A stretch of DNA of 64,000 nucleotides from Combretum micranthum (lineage: Eukaryota > Streptophyta > Magnoliopsida > Myrtales > Combretaceae): assembly GCA_024138025.1 (NCBI GenBank), contig JAMXBD010000426.1:620001-684000 (forward strand), given 5' to 3'. Under the pieces are notes generated by a model, which was given only the letters and a program-made list of their open reading frames with translations, was not told the DNA's origin and did no database searches. Below are positions 9,821-23,350 of the stretch, in pieces. The position numbers and the translations under genes were made by a program. Positions within the stretch are counted from its first letter, which is position 1, and each line of letters opens with the position of its first letter.

Positions 9821-12287
9821 TGTAGACACCCAATTTTTGCCCAATTAATTAAGGCTTAAAATTTAATTAAATTCATTTTTCCAAAAGCCTTAAGTATTGA
9901 TGAAATTGGCTAAGTGATCAAGGCACAGGCCAAATGGCCTGTTGGTTAAACACATTGACCCAAACACAAATTCAAGCTCAAGGACACAGGTTCAAACCCT
10001 AGCAAAGGTTTTTGCCTTTTTATCATTTTTGTCTTTCATTTTCCTCAAATGTGACTTTTGCCTTACTTTGCATCAGTTTTTAACTGACAAAACATCATTG
10101 ATTGTCAAAATTGATGATGGAATTGCAAAGTGGTTATGGAATATGAAAGATTAGTGCAAAAAAACCCAAAAGTTACAAAATTCAATGTATAAAGCATTCA
10201 ATTGTACATGAATGGGGAGTTACAAAAATTGATTGGATGAATCTGGCATGGAATATGAAAACAATCATCAATTCATCAGTTTCAAACAATTTAATCATGG
10301 ATTTTCGAATTAAATTCGTAAAAAAAATCAAGGGGCAAAAATCAATTCATTTTTGAAACTGTTCGAAACTGAAAATTGAGCTTGCAACCTATAAATAGGA
10401 GGTCCTAGGAGTAAAAGGCAGAAGTCAATTTCAGAAAAAACATACATAACCATATCAATTCGAGATTCTCGAATTTAGGAAGAAAAATTCGAATTTTTCA
10501 AATTCGAAGTGATTGAATCGAATTTGATCAAAATTGAGTGTGTTAGGAATGTTAGAAACCTAATTTTGACGTTTTAGTGTGCTTGGATTTGATCAAATTG
10601 ATCAAATTAATCTCTGAAATTTTTTTTATTTTGTTCATTAACGCCGCCGTACGACCCGCCGGAACCGCCGCTTGCCGCCGTTCTGAGTGATCGCCACCAC
10701 CACCAAAGGACGCGCCGTCGCAGCAGGAGTCCGGCCGACAAGCTTCCAGCCGCGGAGGACCACCGGAGCCGCCGGAATCCGCCTCGAAAAGTCGCGTCAT
10801 CGTCTTCTTCACCCGCCGGAGCTCCGAGATCCTACCGAAGATCCGAATCCAACCCGGTCGGTCATCGGTCAACGATCGTCGGTCATCGGTCAACGGTCAA
10901 CGGTCAACTCTGATCAGACGGTCCAGATTTCATCAGGCAGATCAGACGGTCCAGATTTGATCAAGCAGATCAACGGCCCAGATTTCATCAGGCAGATCAG
11001 ACGGTCCAGATTTGATCAAGCAGATCAACGGCCCAGATTTCATCAAGCGATCAGACGGCTCAGATCGAGTCAACAAGATCAGACGATCCAGATCGGTCAG
11101 CGAGATCGACGCTCCAGATCTCGTTCGTTCATCCGACGGTCCAGGTTAATCCGTATTATTTTATTAATAGTTTATTATATAATTAATTTTCAGAAAATAA
11201 TAAAAATAGTAAAAAATTCATAAAAATTCATAAAAAAAAATTTAGAAAAATACAGAAAAATCCAGAAAAATCAAAATATTTATTCTTTATATAAATTTAT
11301 TTTTTTTGATATTTTTAATATTTTTAAATATTTTTAATGTGTATTTATACATAAATTGCTTTAGAAAATGCATATTTAATGCATGAAAAATGATTTTAAT
11401 ATTTTTTAATATATTCTGGATATATTATGAATTTATGTGATGATTTTTTTTAAAAAAAATAAATAAAAAATATAAAAAAATAAGTAAAAATAATAAAAAT
11501 TGGATTTTCCAAAGAACAAAATTTCTAAAAAAAAAATGATTTTTGGGCTTAGAAAAATTGTATTTTCATAAAATAAAAAATTAATTGATTAGATCACAGG
11601 GTCATCAAAAATGATTTTTTATGAAAATTCAAAATTTAATGAACTTAAAATGAAAAGAGTTCAAAAAATTAAAATTAACCAACAAATTAAAGTTCTTTTT
11701 AAAAAAGAACTACGTTTTGTCTGATTTCGATTAGCGAGTACGTAGGCACTTGCGGGGCGACATTAAAAAATAAAAAAAATGTTTTGTTCTTTTTAGTAAA
11801 TAAATATTTTGTAAATATAAGATATTTTGTTAATGATTATGTTCTAAAAAATAATAAAAATAAAAATGAAGAAAAGCACATAAATGAAGAAAAATAAATT
11901 ATTTGACTTGTAAATATTTGTTATGTAATATATTATTTGATTTTTGAGCATGAAAAGGATAGATTAGAAATTTAAAATTCCAAAAGTGGTAACCGATTTG
12001 GTTTTAATAGGTTAGCCCCCGAACCCATGATATCTGGTTTTAAAAGTTTGTTTTTTTTTAAAAAAATCAAATTTTCGCAGACTAGTAGCTAAGTTAGGAT
12101 CAACCGACCCATTGATCCTAGCTTTTTATTTTTTCCCGATTTATATCGGGTGGCGACTCTAAATTTTTTTTTAAAATTTCTTTTAACCCCTAGTCGAGGA
12201 TTCATGTTAAATGGGTTCGGGTTTAATGTGAATCGGGTTAGGAGAAATGAACCAGATGAGATAAGTGGAAAAAATCCAGGCTCGACA
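9821..12287 (+). repeat. LARD 3' LTR
   Basis: This 2467-bp LTR is colinear with 2643-5122. It keeps the A/B boxes, TATA box (10390), CpG-rich block and hairpin. It has fewer units in the GATCAGACGG array and many small homopolymer differences. ORFs inside it (for example 10687-11223 plus) are chance frames of the CpG-rich block, open on both strands. Confidence 0.9.
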
Positions 12288-12292
12288 GTTAA

Positions 12293-13796
12293 CTTCAAGG
12301 AAGTTGGTGACTTGATGATAAGGGAGTTGACGACCGAAGCCCCGATGAACGACAGCTTTTTCTAGAAACCAATTTAAATTATAATAAACTCATATTTTCT
12401 AAAGACAAGCTCATCTTTACTATTTTTGAAATCATTTTCCATTTGGTGGCAATTTCATAATTTTTTATGAAAATATAATCCTTTTCTGTTTAACCCATAG
12501 CATTTGTTAATTATAATCATTAATATTTTTAAGATGATTTTATAATTTTTGTCTTTGCATTATAATATAATTAGTTACTAATATAATGAACTTGTTAATA
12601 TTGATAATATTCTTTAATAAAATCTTTAAAATATGAGAGATCCATGAAATTTTATAAAATTTTAGAGGGTTTGTGAGATCTGCCCATGATAAATAGTTAA
12701 ATTTCATGAAATGTGATAATCTAAAAATGTAATCATGATAATTATGATGAGAGGGTTATCCTGTTGTATAGGATATCCACTTGTACCCTGTTCAACCGAG
12801 TAAAGTCTAGGTGGGTATTGAGGACTACAATGTAAGATACGAGTATTGGTTTTTTGGAACTTACTTTCATAGGATAGAGTATGGGTATGGAGTTTTCATT
12901 CCCTCTACCTACCTTGGAAACTATACCATAGAGTATATAGGTTCCATAATACCCTGTATTATCTTAAAACATGTACCCTATTAAAAAAATTATAATATAA
13001 AATAAATAATATATAATAATAGTTTACTTTTCATTTGCAATCTATAGACTACCTTTTAATAATTTTTATTTAGGAAAACTTATAATAATTTAGTATAGAG
13101 GAACTTGTAATTTTTATTTTGGAAGAATTTCAGTAGTATGTACTTACACTTCTAAGTTATATAGAAGTGTTATCAATCTTCTAAGACTAATTAATACATA
13201 TGCACTTTAATTTTAGAATTTTTTGGATGTTTTAGAATTTTCGCTTTAAATCACGTAGTTAGGTTCTACAAGTTTTTTTAAGTTTTAACTTTAACACATA
13301 AACAAGTTCTTCATATTATAAAACTTGTCATATTAAAGGAATTATTTTGTAAATTTTTTTTGATATGTTATTTATAATGAATACATATACATAAGGTAAT
13401 TTTACAAATTACGACTTCGTTGAAAAAGGAAAAAAATTACAAGTTCTATAAGATATCTTGTGCACTGTAAAACTCAAGTACAAGGAGAGTACAAGATGAT
13501 ACAGCATAGATTATGGGGACAAAACTTTGCACCTTATATCTTACAAGATAGGATATAGATAAGACTCCATATCCTGCCTATCTTGGACTCGCTCACTCCT
13601 ATTGACAAGTTATAAATTGGGAAAAGTACAATACATAAATGTAACATTTCTTGGAGTGTAACAATTCAGACAAGCAACATTGAAAATGTATAATACAAAA
13701 AGGTAATGATAGAGAAATAAGACAAAAAAGCTTTCTAAATTATATTTTATAATAAATATAAAAAAAACAAAAAATAGATTATAATAACTTATATTT
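12293..13796. other. AT-rich intergenic DNA, no gene seen
   Basis: The LARD target continues here. ATCC/GGAT-rich stretches at about 12750-12960 and 13480-13600 have loosely complementary words such as ATAGGATAT and may be an eroded inverted-repeat element. I could not define ends or a target duplication. The minus-strand ORF at 13610-13834 is hydrophobic and low-complexity and not supported. Confidence 0.5.
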
Positions 13797-16700
13797 TGTA
13801 AAGACCCGACATGCTCAATTCTCAAATTAAGCACACCAAGTCCCCAACCACGTATAACTCTTACGAATTATACGTAAGGTTGTCTTAAAAAAAGGTGTTT
13901 ATGTTGAACATTGCTATTCGATTTTAGATTGTGAAATCATTTAGTTAGATTTTCGGATAACTAGATTTAGCACCAGAAATAAATTTTATAAAACAATTTA
14001 AAATAAGAACATTTCAAAACTTACTCTTCTCAAGTGGAGAATTATTAGATTAAACAAAGCTTTGCAAAAGTTAAATTACAAAACATGGGCTCTACTATGC
14101 CCTTTAAAGAATATAACAAGTTTAAATCATAAATCCAGCTCTCACTAATAGTAAGCAAAAAGAAATGAAATAACTGACTACATCCACGCTCCTACTCACT
14201 TCACTCATCCACAAATTCTCTCCGAATAATCACAAATGCCCAAAACCGAGTCAAGCATCACCAATAGCAACAACATCATCATATCATCGTCTCATTATGC
14301 ATCATCACCAACTTCAATAAGAACTCATCATCATCAACTTCATCAACATCATCTTTATCAACAACAAAACCTGTAAAAAGAATAACAACAACAAGAATGA
14401 GTCGAAGCCCAGTACACAGCAACACAATCACACACGGAGTGACACGAGCTTAACTAAATGCAAATGCGACAATCACAAGTTATTATCTTTCTTTAAAGTA
14501 AACAAATCAACACGGGAGTATTCAAACTCCGGGCATCAAGGATCTAGTATCACGTCCGCCTCCCTGAGTGGTCCCTACTGTTCATACAGACTAGGCAGCC
14601 CCACTTCCGGCGTAGCCCGTAATACTAGGGGATCCTGAGTAACGTATCACGACGCTCAGGGAGTTGATATAAGTAGCTCGGATACTTATATCTCCTAGAT
14701 AAATCTATCCAATAACGAGAAGTTCCATGCCTCCAATCTGAGCAAGGTGCCGCTCTCCGAACCAGATTCAACGGCGTAAAAGACAATCAACACTCATTAA
14801 TTATTAAGTCAAGTTTAAGTTCTTAATTTATTTTAGATGCCTATCCTAACATCCAACACAAGTTACTGCGTACCTTATATAAGATTGCCTGTAAGAAAAA
14901 CATGAACCCCAATGACGATGTCCACTACTTGACAGAAACTCAAATGAGTTTATTTCCTTTTGTAAAAGATCCACCAACTCCTTACAAAACAATTAAAAAA
15001 CCAATCAATTAAACTAGCTCAATCTAATCAATTACTATGTCATCTATACCAAATTTTATTAAGATCCTATTTGAGCAGACACTAATGTGGAACCCCACTA
15101 TGGCTGCGATAAATCGCCCCGCCAAAGTATGGACGGTTCTCCTTTATCTGTCAAAGTATTTCTTTTCACTTTGATTATGGTTTCTTATCCACAAAGCATC
15201 AACAAAACATTTATATTCAAAAACAAATAAATCCAAAACAATTAAACATTCGAAACAACATATTCCTCATGTTATTCAAAGATCACCCTAACACATTCAT
15301 TTAACCCAATTATTTGTTACTAACCCATTTTAGCTTAACCTTAGTCAAATTGATTAGAATTAGTCATTTAAGTCATTTACCAAGTCAAATTGATTAACCT
15401 TAGCCATTTAATTCAAAAGCCAAGCCAAGTGGATTAAGCTTAAGAAATCTAGTTCATTTTAGTTTAATTGAGTTCATTAAGTCAAACTCATTAGAATTAA
15501 TCATTTAATCTAATTACTAGCCAAATAATTAAACTAACTCAATCTAATTTATTTTAACTCATTCAAGTTCATTTAGTCAAGTTGAACTTAGATTGTAACT
15601 AGATTCATTTTATGTTAAACTCGCATATTTAACTCAATTATTCATTAAATGTATAAATCTATCTAAGTCATGTTTAATTAAATCAATTATCAACATAACA
15701 CATCAAACATCACTTATCTATCTCATTTTATCTCAAAAAGATCAATTTACACTTAACAATAAAAATTTAGAAATCAAAAACAAGTTTTAATTTTGTTTAG
15801 AAAAACACAACAGCCGGAAAGAATCAAAATTTAAGCATTGATACGTTTCGAATTTGTAAAAACTCAAAACATAAAAGTTGTAGATCTCTTTTCAAGCTTT
15901 TTATAGCAACTTGAATCACCTCAATCGAAGGTTTATGAAAAAGTTATGGCCAAAATACGAAGAGGCTGCGAAACAGGGCACTGAGTAAAACGAATACAGA
16001 CACTTCAAAGCCGGCGGCGTAAATTTAAAAGCCGGCAGCGTAAAGGTTCAAAGCTGGCACGTTGGAGGTAGCTTTAAGAAATGCATTCTGTTCCCTTCAA
16101 CACCGCCTCAAAGCAGGCCGCGTAGAAGCTCAGGAGCCGACGTTGAAGACAGAACAGGTTTGCGAAAAGAGGTTTTTTTACACTTCCTTTTATCAAAACT
16201 TCTTCAAATCATTTCCTAAGCTTCCTATATCAATTATAACATTAATTAAACTATAATAACAACTTCTAACACTCAATCTTTCTCCAACAACTTCAAACAA
16301 CAATCAAACCATCACAAACTATAATTCATCATATTCTTCCTCAAACTCAACTCCCCACTTCTACCAACCATTAAACCAACAAATACAAATGTAAACAGCA
16401 CTTCCAACTCAATTCAACATCAATTCATCAATTAAAATGTAAATAACAAGTAAAAGAAAGGGAAATAGAAATAGAAAACTTAGCTTTTGAGAAGAAAAGA
16501 AGTTGAAGCTTCATCCTCTAGCTCGGTTTTCTCTATCTAGTTCATCTCCTAATCTTGATTCATCCTCTAGTTAGCTTTGATCTTGAGATTCAAGCCTTGA
16601 ATTTGGAGAAAGAAAGAAAGAAAGAAGAAGAAGAAGAGGGAAACGTAACATAGAGAAAAGGAAAAAGGGATGGCAACAAAAGGGAAATAAAAGAAAAGGA

Positions 16701-17158
16701 AACAATAAAACTAAATATATATATATTAGAAATAGAATATAGGTTTAGAACTATCAGATCAATATCTATAGTTCTAGAAGTATTTAAAAGATGATTTCTG
16801 AACCAATAGATTATAAATTAAGATCTTAAAATAAGAACTAATTTAGAAATTTAATTTGGATACAAAGATATTTAATTTGAGTTCGGGTTTAAGAACTGAT
16901 ATTTTTATTCAAGCAAATGAACTCAAATTTTACTGAGATTTAGGAATTAGTGTTTAGGCTAAGAATCAAGAGTTTAAGATTTTTCTAAACATTTTTAGAA
17001 CACATTTAGGGATTTTAGGAATTTCAAATCTCAAAACCAACTTAATTATTAGCTAATTAAATTAAACCAACTTGTCTAATTAAGTCCTATAATTCATTTG
17101 ATTCATTTAATCTATCTAAACTCAATTACTAATCTAGGTGAAGATTTGGGGTATTTCA
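13797..17158 (-). mobile_element. Solo LTR (copy D), minus orientation
   Basis: This is a 3362-bp block with ends TGTAAAGACCCGAC...GGGGTATTTCA and a perfect 5-bp duplication TATTT (13792-13796 and 17159-17163). It has no internal coding and no partner LTR, so it fits a solo LTR. A TATA-like AT run (16714-16727), followed leftward by a pyrimidine-rich leader on the minus strand, gives the orientation. It shares many blocks with 21403-24973, for example GATATAAGTAG, the CCGCTC...CGAACCAGATT block with GGCGTAA, and CCCAACCAC near the left end. The long LTR and end sequence suggest a Ty3/gypsy family with long LTRs (inference). Confidence 0.82.
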
Positions 17159-17163
17159 TATTT

Positions 17164-18764
17164 GTCATAGTTGTGTAATAAATAAACTGTGCAATTCTTA
17201 TTTAAAAAAAAAAATAAAAATGACTTTTATGAAAGTAAGATTTTGAAAAGATAATATGGAAAAGGCCCAATTAAAAAGAAAAAAAAAGTAGGAAAAAATC
17301 GATAGCTTTTCAATGAAATGTAATCAAGATATTATAACCTAATATCAAATAAAACAATACCAAAAAACTACATAAATTATATATTATATAGTAGAATAGA
17401 TAACAAATTTATATAATAAATTACATATGTTATAGTTATGTATTATTCCCTCATCAATTTTCTTTTTAAAGGTCACATTAACATGGGGCTTTCCATTAAA
17501 AAAAAATTGTGATTTTCTGTGAATCTTAGTAATTTGAAAAAATAACGATATCAAAGAGTACTGTTTATGTAATATGCAGACCGAGCAGTTCCTCATCATT
17601 TGTTTTTTTATACTTTTGAAAGGTCGCATTACTATCATCTTTACATTTAAAAATAAAACTAGACAATACCCTGCATAATATGCAGATTTAATTTAATCTA
17701 TTTATATTCATGAAAATAATAATTTTGATTACATTTAAAAAGATTCATACTATTTTGAAATATGTAATGCTTGTCTTGAATAGTTTAAATATAAAAGGTA
17801 AAAAACATATACTTATTTCGAAAGGGTATTTTTGCTTAAAAAAAAGTTAATACTTCCACTTAACAAGGTGCTAGTTAAATTAAAAAAAAGAAGAAGAAGA
17901 AGAGGAAAACAGTAAAACAATTCATGTGCTAAAAAAGGGTACATTTAAAAAAATTAAACAACTAAGACTTTTCTTTATGGAGATTTAGTTTGAACCGAAT
18001 AGCTTCAATAATCGAATTTATTTTTTCAAAAAGGTACTTTTTTTAGGGGTGCTACTTGAAAAAGTTCATATAAGTAATATTTCGAAAATGCGTTATTTTT
18101 CAATAATTGAAATGAAAAAAAGGTATGATAGATAAAAAAATAGATATAATAAATTAAAAAAAAACTTCTCAATTATATATTATTATAATAGATAATAGAT
18201 GTGACTTTTTATGATATGTAAGAATTCAAAAAGGTAATATTAATAAGGCTTGGCAGATTTTCATGAAATGAAATTAAGCTATGAAAACTTAATATCAAAG
18301 AGTACAATGACAAAAAAACTTCCTAAACTTTATATCTCATATAATAGAATAGACATCCGATTATCAAGGTAATCTACATATATTATAGTTATGTAATATA
18401 TAGATCTAATGGTTGTTTATAATTTTTTTTAAGACCACATGGTTGCTGATTTTATTTTATTCTTTTTTTGCTTTATAAGTTGCATAGATGACTTAAAAAG
18501 ATTTATATAAGATCACCAAATAAATTAAAGGTTGCATCTAGCAAGTTATATCTTTCCATCAATTGTAATAGGAGCACAAACTTGATCACAAACAACCACA
18601 TATTAGTGACTTCACAAATATAATTGAGAACAAAAGTCACAAAGTGCTCCTTATAGTTAAAGTTCCATTCGAGGCTGTTGGTGATGGTTACTAGCATTGT
18701 AAAACATTTAGAAGACATCATAAATCTGAAAGGATAAAACCAACCAACAAATAGGAACCCATAC
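17164..18764. other. AT-rich DNA, possible 3' intron of the TGA pseudogene
   Basis: Low-complexity sequence with many A/T runs. I searched the minus strand for the missing 3' exons of a TGA-type bZIP (the part after the ELLK intron) and saw none. The ORFs at 17384-17638 and 18503-18721 resemble nothing known to me. Confidence 0.4.
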
Positions 18765-19039
18765 CTTCAGAAGCTCAAACGGGTGAAAACATCCAAGCCA
18801 CAAAAAAACACCTCTTAGCAATCGACAGGTGTTTTCCACATTCCAAATAAAAGATGGAAAAAATCATTCTTCACTGCATTGCTCTTTAGCTTGAAGACTT
18901 CCTCATAATGAGCCACGATACTATAAAATACAGTATGAAGCTCTTGGTCACTAGCATGAGAAGTTACATCTGATATCAGCTCATTAACTAGACAATTTTG
19001 CTCTTCTAACCACCTTGTATATTCTGCCATGGTCCCTAG
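18765..19039 (-). pseudogene. TGA-class bZIP pseudogene, DOG1-domain exon
   Basis: The minus-strand translation carries the signature of the C-terminal DOG1 domain of plant TGA bZIP factors. Motifs in order are EYTRWLEEQN, NELISDVTSHASD, AHYEEVFKLKSNAVKND and FHLLFGMWKTP, then RCFF, WLG and ELLK. After MWKTP the frame breaks (extra bases before the Arg-Cys-Phe motif) and shifts again before WLG, so it cannot encode the normal protein. The exon ends ...CTGAAG followed by GTATGG, a good splice donor where TGA genes have an intron to my knowledge. The left edge is set by a plausible AG acceptor. The SNA-KND and HYEE variants point to the TGA2/5/6 clade. TGA factors bind TGACG sites and partner with NPR1 in defence signalling (family knowledge). 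Confidence 0.78.
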
Positions 19040-20381
19040 CTTAGACAAAACTAGGGTCAAATTAATAAAGAGCTCTTTTCCATAGAACTAAGGACTATGA
19101 TACAAACCAAAGGAAGTATAGAGTAACGAAAAAGATGGTCCAATTGGAATTTCTTATAATAGCATAATGTAGAATTAGAAATAAAGAGAGAGAAAGGGAA
19201 GAGAGAAAGAGAGAGACCTTTGTCAATACGGTCTGTATATAGGATAGACATACCCAGAAAAAGAATGTAGAAGATTTCACTAGTTTACTATAACTATGCA
19301 TGCCATAGGGTATTCTATCTTATTTTTTCTCTCTCTTTTTGGTAAACGAATAATCGTATAGCTAAGGAAGTTATTTACAATTGCAAGTAGAAGGAAAAGG
19401 GTATTGTAGCAAAGTCTACACTATTACTAATATATCTAAATTTTAGCAAATTGTTTTCTTTTTTTTTTTTTTTCATTAAGGATAACTTTAAAGTACCCTA
19501 GCCAATGTATATCAATATATCTTGATGTATTAACGGTTGGAAGGTACTCTTGCCTACATGTATTAAGAGATGTATAAATGTACATTTAAGGAAAATAAAA
19601 TTGAACAAGCAAAGAGCTTCCCTGTAGTGCTCTTATTTTTTTTTAGTTAATCTCTACTAAATTAAAGCTGAGTTTACACAATAAGAATTAAGTTAACCAT
19701 TGTTTAAAATATCATACATTTTCATGATATGCTTGTAGGCCATAGACATTGTAGAGTGAGAGAAAATTATCTTCATAAGAATGTACACATGGCTTCTGTT
19801 AATAATTTTGAACTCTTTTTTGCAACCCCATGATTTAGAGTAATCTATGTTTGCATGATCCTGTCTCCTCTCCTGCCACAAAAAATGATATGCAAGTGAG
19901 AGAAAATTATCTTCATTGTGATGTACACATAAATCCTTTTAATAATTCATCACACAACAAATCAAACTCTTTAGCTCTTTCACCTAAATTCAATCTTGAT
20001 CTTGTAAGTAATATTAGTAAATGGATACATAATTAGTGTAAAATTTGGTCATGTTGAGAAAGGGGCAAAAGGAATACCATTTTCACCAATTGCATGAGCA
20101 TGGTCTCCTGAGCTTAATATAAATATTTCCTATAATGGGAAAAAATCAGTAGAATTTTAAATACTGGTACTTTAGATAAAATAGATAAAAGAAAAGAGGG
20201 CATGGCATCTACTCCAGCTAAATTGAATAGAAACATATGCACTTGCTGTCTTACTTGCTACAACTCTTGCTTTAATTGGGTAAGCTTCAAGATCTACCTT
20301 CCAACCACTGGACATAAGCTTAAAAAAATAAAATTAAATTAATACCTTTAAGGCATAACATGTTCATTATAAAAGTGCTTT
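19040..20381. other. Intron-like AT-rich DNA between TGA exon and gypsy element
   Basis: No gene is recognised. A (GA)-rich tract at about 19180-19220 and a T-run near 19450 are the only marked features. The stretch ends at the target duplication GCTTT (20377-20381) of the gypsy insertion. Confidence 0.5.
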
Positions 20382-20727
20382 TGACATGTTACCAAGAGCT
20401 AGACCTCCTATATTATAAGTTGATGAGTTAAGGCTATGATGTAAATAAATAAAATAAGCTATAAATAATTATAAAAAAAGAGCAAAGTGCTGTAAATAAT
20501 AAACATAAATAAGTTTTGATGATAAATGAGGAGTTAATAAGTCGTAGAAGATGAAAAGACAATGTGAGTAAAAAAAGGATAAGGAAGGGTTGGAGAGGGC
20601 GATAGAAGATATACTTGGATATTGTTATATTGCTAGGCAAGTTGCTCAGGTATCATTTTCTTGTTTTCTAGTTAAAGAATCAAATTTTACTTGTGTTCTA
20701 TATTTTAATTAGCATTGATTCTTATCA
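20382..20727 (+). repeat. Gypsy element 5' LTR
   Basis: This 346-bp LTR matches 32340-32716 with visible divergence and small indels. It is followed by TTTGTGCCATCCGTGG, a degenerate PBS-like sequence. Confidence 0.85.
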
Positions 20728-20789
20728 ATTTGTGCCATCCGTGGATTTTTCTTTTTAAAAAATCAGGATTGAGGATTTCAAAGGATGAC

Positions 20790-21402
20790 ATGGATAAAAG
20801 AACCAGTAGAAGATTAGAGAAGACTATACAAGGAGTGCAAGGTGAAATTAGTGCCATACAACAACATCTGCTTACATTAGAAAAAAGATCAAAAGAGCAT
20901 GACTAGATCCTTGGCTACAATGCCAAAAATATTGCAAGATTTGGGGTAAGTGAGTAAACTAGGTGGGTTATTTTTTGGAGAAGTATTGTCGAGTTCTAAT
21001 GAATATGGAAAAGAAAAAATTGGTGAAGAACATATAAATTCCATTGCAGACTCTACTAATCGGAGGGAAACAGAAAATATAGAAGTTGCAAAGGAATTTC
21101 ATCAAATATTAAATCGACTTGAAATTTCATTACTTGATGGAACTGCTCCAACGGATTGGCTTGCTCTAGCTAAGCAATATTTTAAGGTACAACGAATTAG
21201 AGAGGATCAAAAGATTAATATCGTAACTGTATGCATACGTGGAACTCCAGTGCATTGGTTGAAGGTGCTTAAACGTTAGGTTCTAGATTTAGATTCGACA
21301 ACCTTGAAACAAGCTTTAATGAAATGTTTTGGAGGATAAGCAGTGGCTAATCTACTTATAAGTTTATCACAGCTCTGAAAAATTGCTACTATGCAATAAT
21401 AT
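20790..21402 (+). pseudogene. gag, 5' part (interrupted)
   Basis: The ATG at 20790 opens a frame with a coiled-coil-like start (RRLEKTIQGV, QQHLLTLEKR), broken by a stop at about 20904. It continues as a capsid-like region at 20950-21279 with LLDGTAPTDWLALAKQYF, where the gypsy gag 'DW...A..YF' motif is recognisable. Further stops follow. The solo LTR at 21403 cuts it. The 3' part resumes at 24974 with YINEFESLIL. Confidence 0.75.
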
Positions 21403-23044
21403 TATAAAGACTCGACCCATTAAATCCCGAGATATAGTGTTTCGAGTCCCCAACCACATATAATATTTGTATATTATATGTAAGGTTGTCCTAAAATTAC
21501 CAGTTTATGATAATTGTTTGATTATAACTACAAAACTTTATAAATAACTTTTAACAAAATAAGATTATTTACAAGAGCAATCCATACCTAGACACACACA
21601 CACACACACATCAACATTACAAAGGTTTGTGTTAATACATGACACTACAAAACTTTACAACATATTCTTATTACGATAATATAACTAGGAGACTTCAAAG
21701 TCTTTTACAAGATAGGCTCATCTAACAAGCTATTAATACAAAGATATATACTTTTCAAGCAAAAAATTTCTCCCAAGCTTTCTTCTCAAAATCAAGGCCA
21801 CTCGGTTCCTACTTGTCCCATTCATCCATAAACTTCTCAAAATCTGACCCATAACCCAAATCATCATATAGTTCATCATCAAGACCTGCGAAGCAACAAC
21901 AATGAGCTAAAAGCCTACTATACTGTAACAAATACACAAGGGAATGCTAAGCAAACTTATTCTAATGCAATGCATCAACAATTAAGTCATTATCTTGCTT
22001 AATTCTCATTTAACAAAACAACAGTAGGGTATTCAAACATCGGGATCAAGCTCTAGGAATTCAGGGGTCTTGAGTAACAGCAGCTGCTCAGGGGGTTGAT
22101 ATAAGTAGTCTGAATTCCGATATCCTCTGTATCTATTCAATAAAAGTAATCTCATCTAGAGTTATAGCCATTACTCAACTTTACTTAACTTAATCCATAA
22201 CATCATTCAGTTCACACGTCCCCATAAACATTGAACTAAATCATATTACTTCATCTTAAGTGTGAGCAAACGTTATACAGATACTGTACTCTCCATCGAT
22301 GACCCACTTAATCATAAAATAATCGCTATTGCATCATAGCGTACCATTGTATCATGGTAAAGTCATTGTATCATCACTAATGTTAAAGCGCCTAATTACC
22401 GTGTCATTGCATCATGACAAGGTTGCCGCTCCTCGAACCAGATTAAACGGCGTAATAGACAATCAATTCAATCAAATATCAAGCCAACTGGAATTTTAGT
22501 TAAGTTCAATTGTGCCTATTCCTAGCATACAACGATCAAGCTATTGCGTGCCTGAACTCAGTAGAGAATCACTAGTTTCCCTCAGAGGAAAATCAACTAA
22601 AGAATCCTTTACTATAACAAGAAATTCAAAATAAAATCAACAATTGTACTTAAACTATACATACAACATAACTAATTCTAGTTTAATAATCATGGAAATT
22701 CAATTATTTGTTAAATCTACAAATCCATTTAATTCATGCTTAATTATATCACTCAATCATCATTACACATCAAAAATCACTAATCTATCTCATTTTAGTC
22801 TAAAAAGACCCATTTGTTAACCAAGCACACATTCAACAAACAAAACAAGTTTTAAACTTTGTTTTGAAAAACTATAGTAGCTGGAAAGAAGTAAAATTTA
22901 AGCATTTATAATTTTGAAATTTGTAAAAACTCAAAACATAAAAGTTTTATATCTCTTTTTAATCTTTCTAATGCAATTTGAATCACCTAAATCCGAGTTC
23001 AGATGAAAAAGTTATGGTTAAATTACAAGACAGTATTGCGTTAG

Positions 23045-23350
23045 GGAAAACATGAGTCATGGCCATGATTTTTGGAAAGCTGTCATAAAATGGTTTTTGA
23101 GCTAAGAATCACGGCCGTGATTTTTGAGTTTCAAAGTTTTTGACCAACCCGAGGCTATCAAGGGATGGATCACGCCCGTGATTCATGAAAATTTTCCAAA
23201 ACAGAGCATTTTCTTGCAAAATCACGCCCGTGATTCATGAAAACACCCACATCAGATACTACCAAGGAACAAATCAGTGAATCACGCTCGTGATTCATCA
23301 ACTTTGTCCAATTCGAGCCTATCAAGGCTTGAATCACACCCGTGATTTGC
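23045..23350. repeat. Spaced palindromes ATCACG-SS-CGTGAT
   Basis: The palindrome ATCACGGCCGTGAT or close variants (ATCACGCCCGTGAT, ATCACGCTCGTGAT, ATCACACCCGTGAT, and a first degenerate GTCATGGCCATGAT) recurs six times at spacings of about 45-60 bases. Each is followed by TTTGA or TCATGAAA-type words. Copy D has GCCGGC-GGCGT words at the equivalent place instead. Confidence 0.8.

Larger units (their letters stand above)
2643..12287 (+). mobile_element. LARD: non-coding LTR retrotransposon, complete ends
   Basis: Two direct repeats of about 2.48 kb (2643-5122 and 9821-12287) begin TGTAGACACCC and end CTCGACA. They are flanked by an identical 5-bp target duplication GTTAA (2638-2642 and 12288-12292). 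A primer-binding site follows the left LTR and a purine tract precedes the right LTR, so the element runs on the plus strand. The 4.7-kb internal region has no gag, protease, RT or integrase in any frame. It holds homopolymer-rich DNA and four tandem arrays. This is the definition of a large retrotransposon derivative, mobilised in trans by an autonomous partner. The PBS core TGGCGACTCCACTGGGAC resembles those I recall for Ogre/Tat-lineage elements (inference). The LTRs look very similar by eye, differing mostly in homopolymer length, suggesting a fairly recent insertion. Confidence 0.92.

Noticed and set aside
10552..11223. 113- and 178-codon ORFs in the LARD 3' LTR (and copies at 3397-4011)
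   Set aside because: They arise from the CpG-rich block and the GATCAGACGG array, are open on both strands, and are broken differently in the two LTRs.
12730..13610. Possible inverted-repeat DNA transposon
   Set aside because: ATAGGATAT-type words at both ends are loosely complementary, but no clear terminal repeat or target duplication was found.
18503..18721. Next 3' exon of the TGA gene
   Set aside because: A TTTCAG acceptor is present on the minus strand, but the translation does not match the LLxxxLEPLTEQQ segment expected after ELLK.
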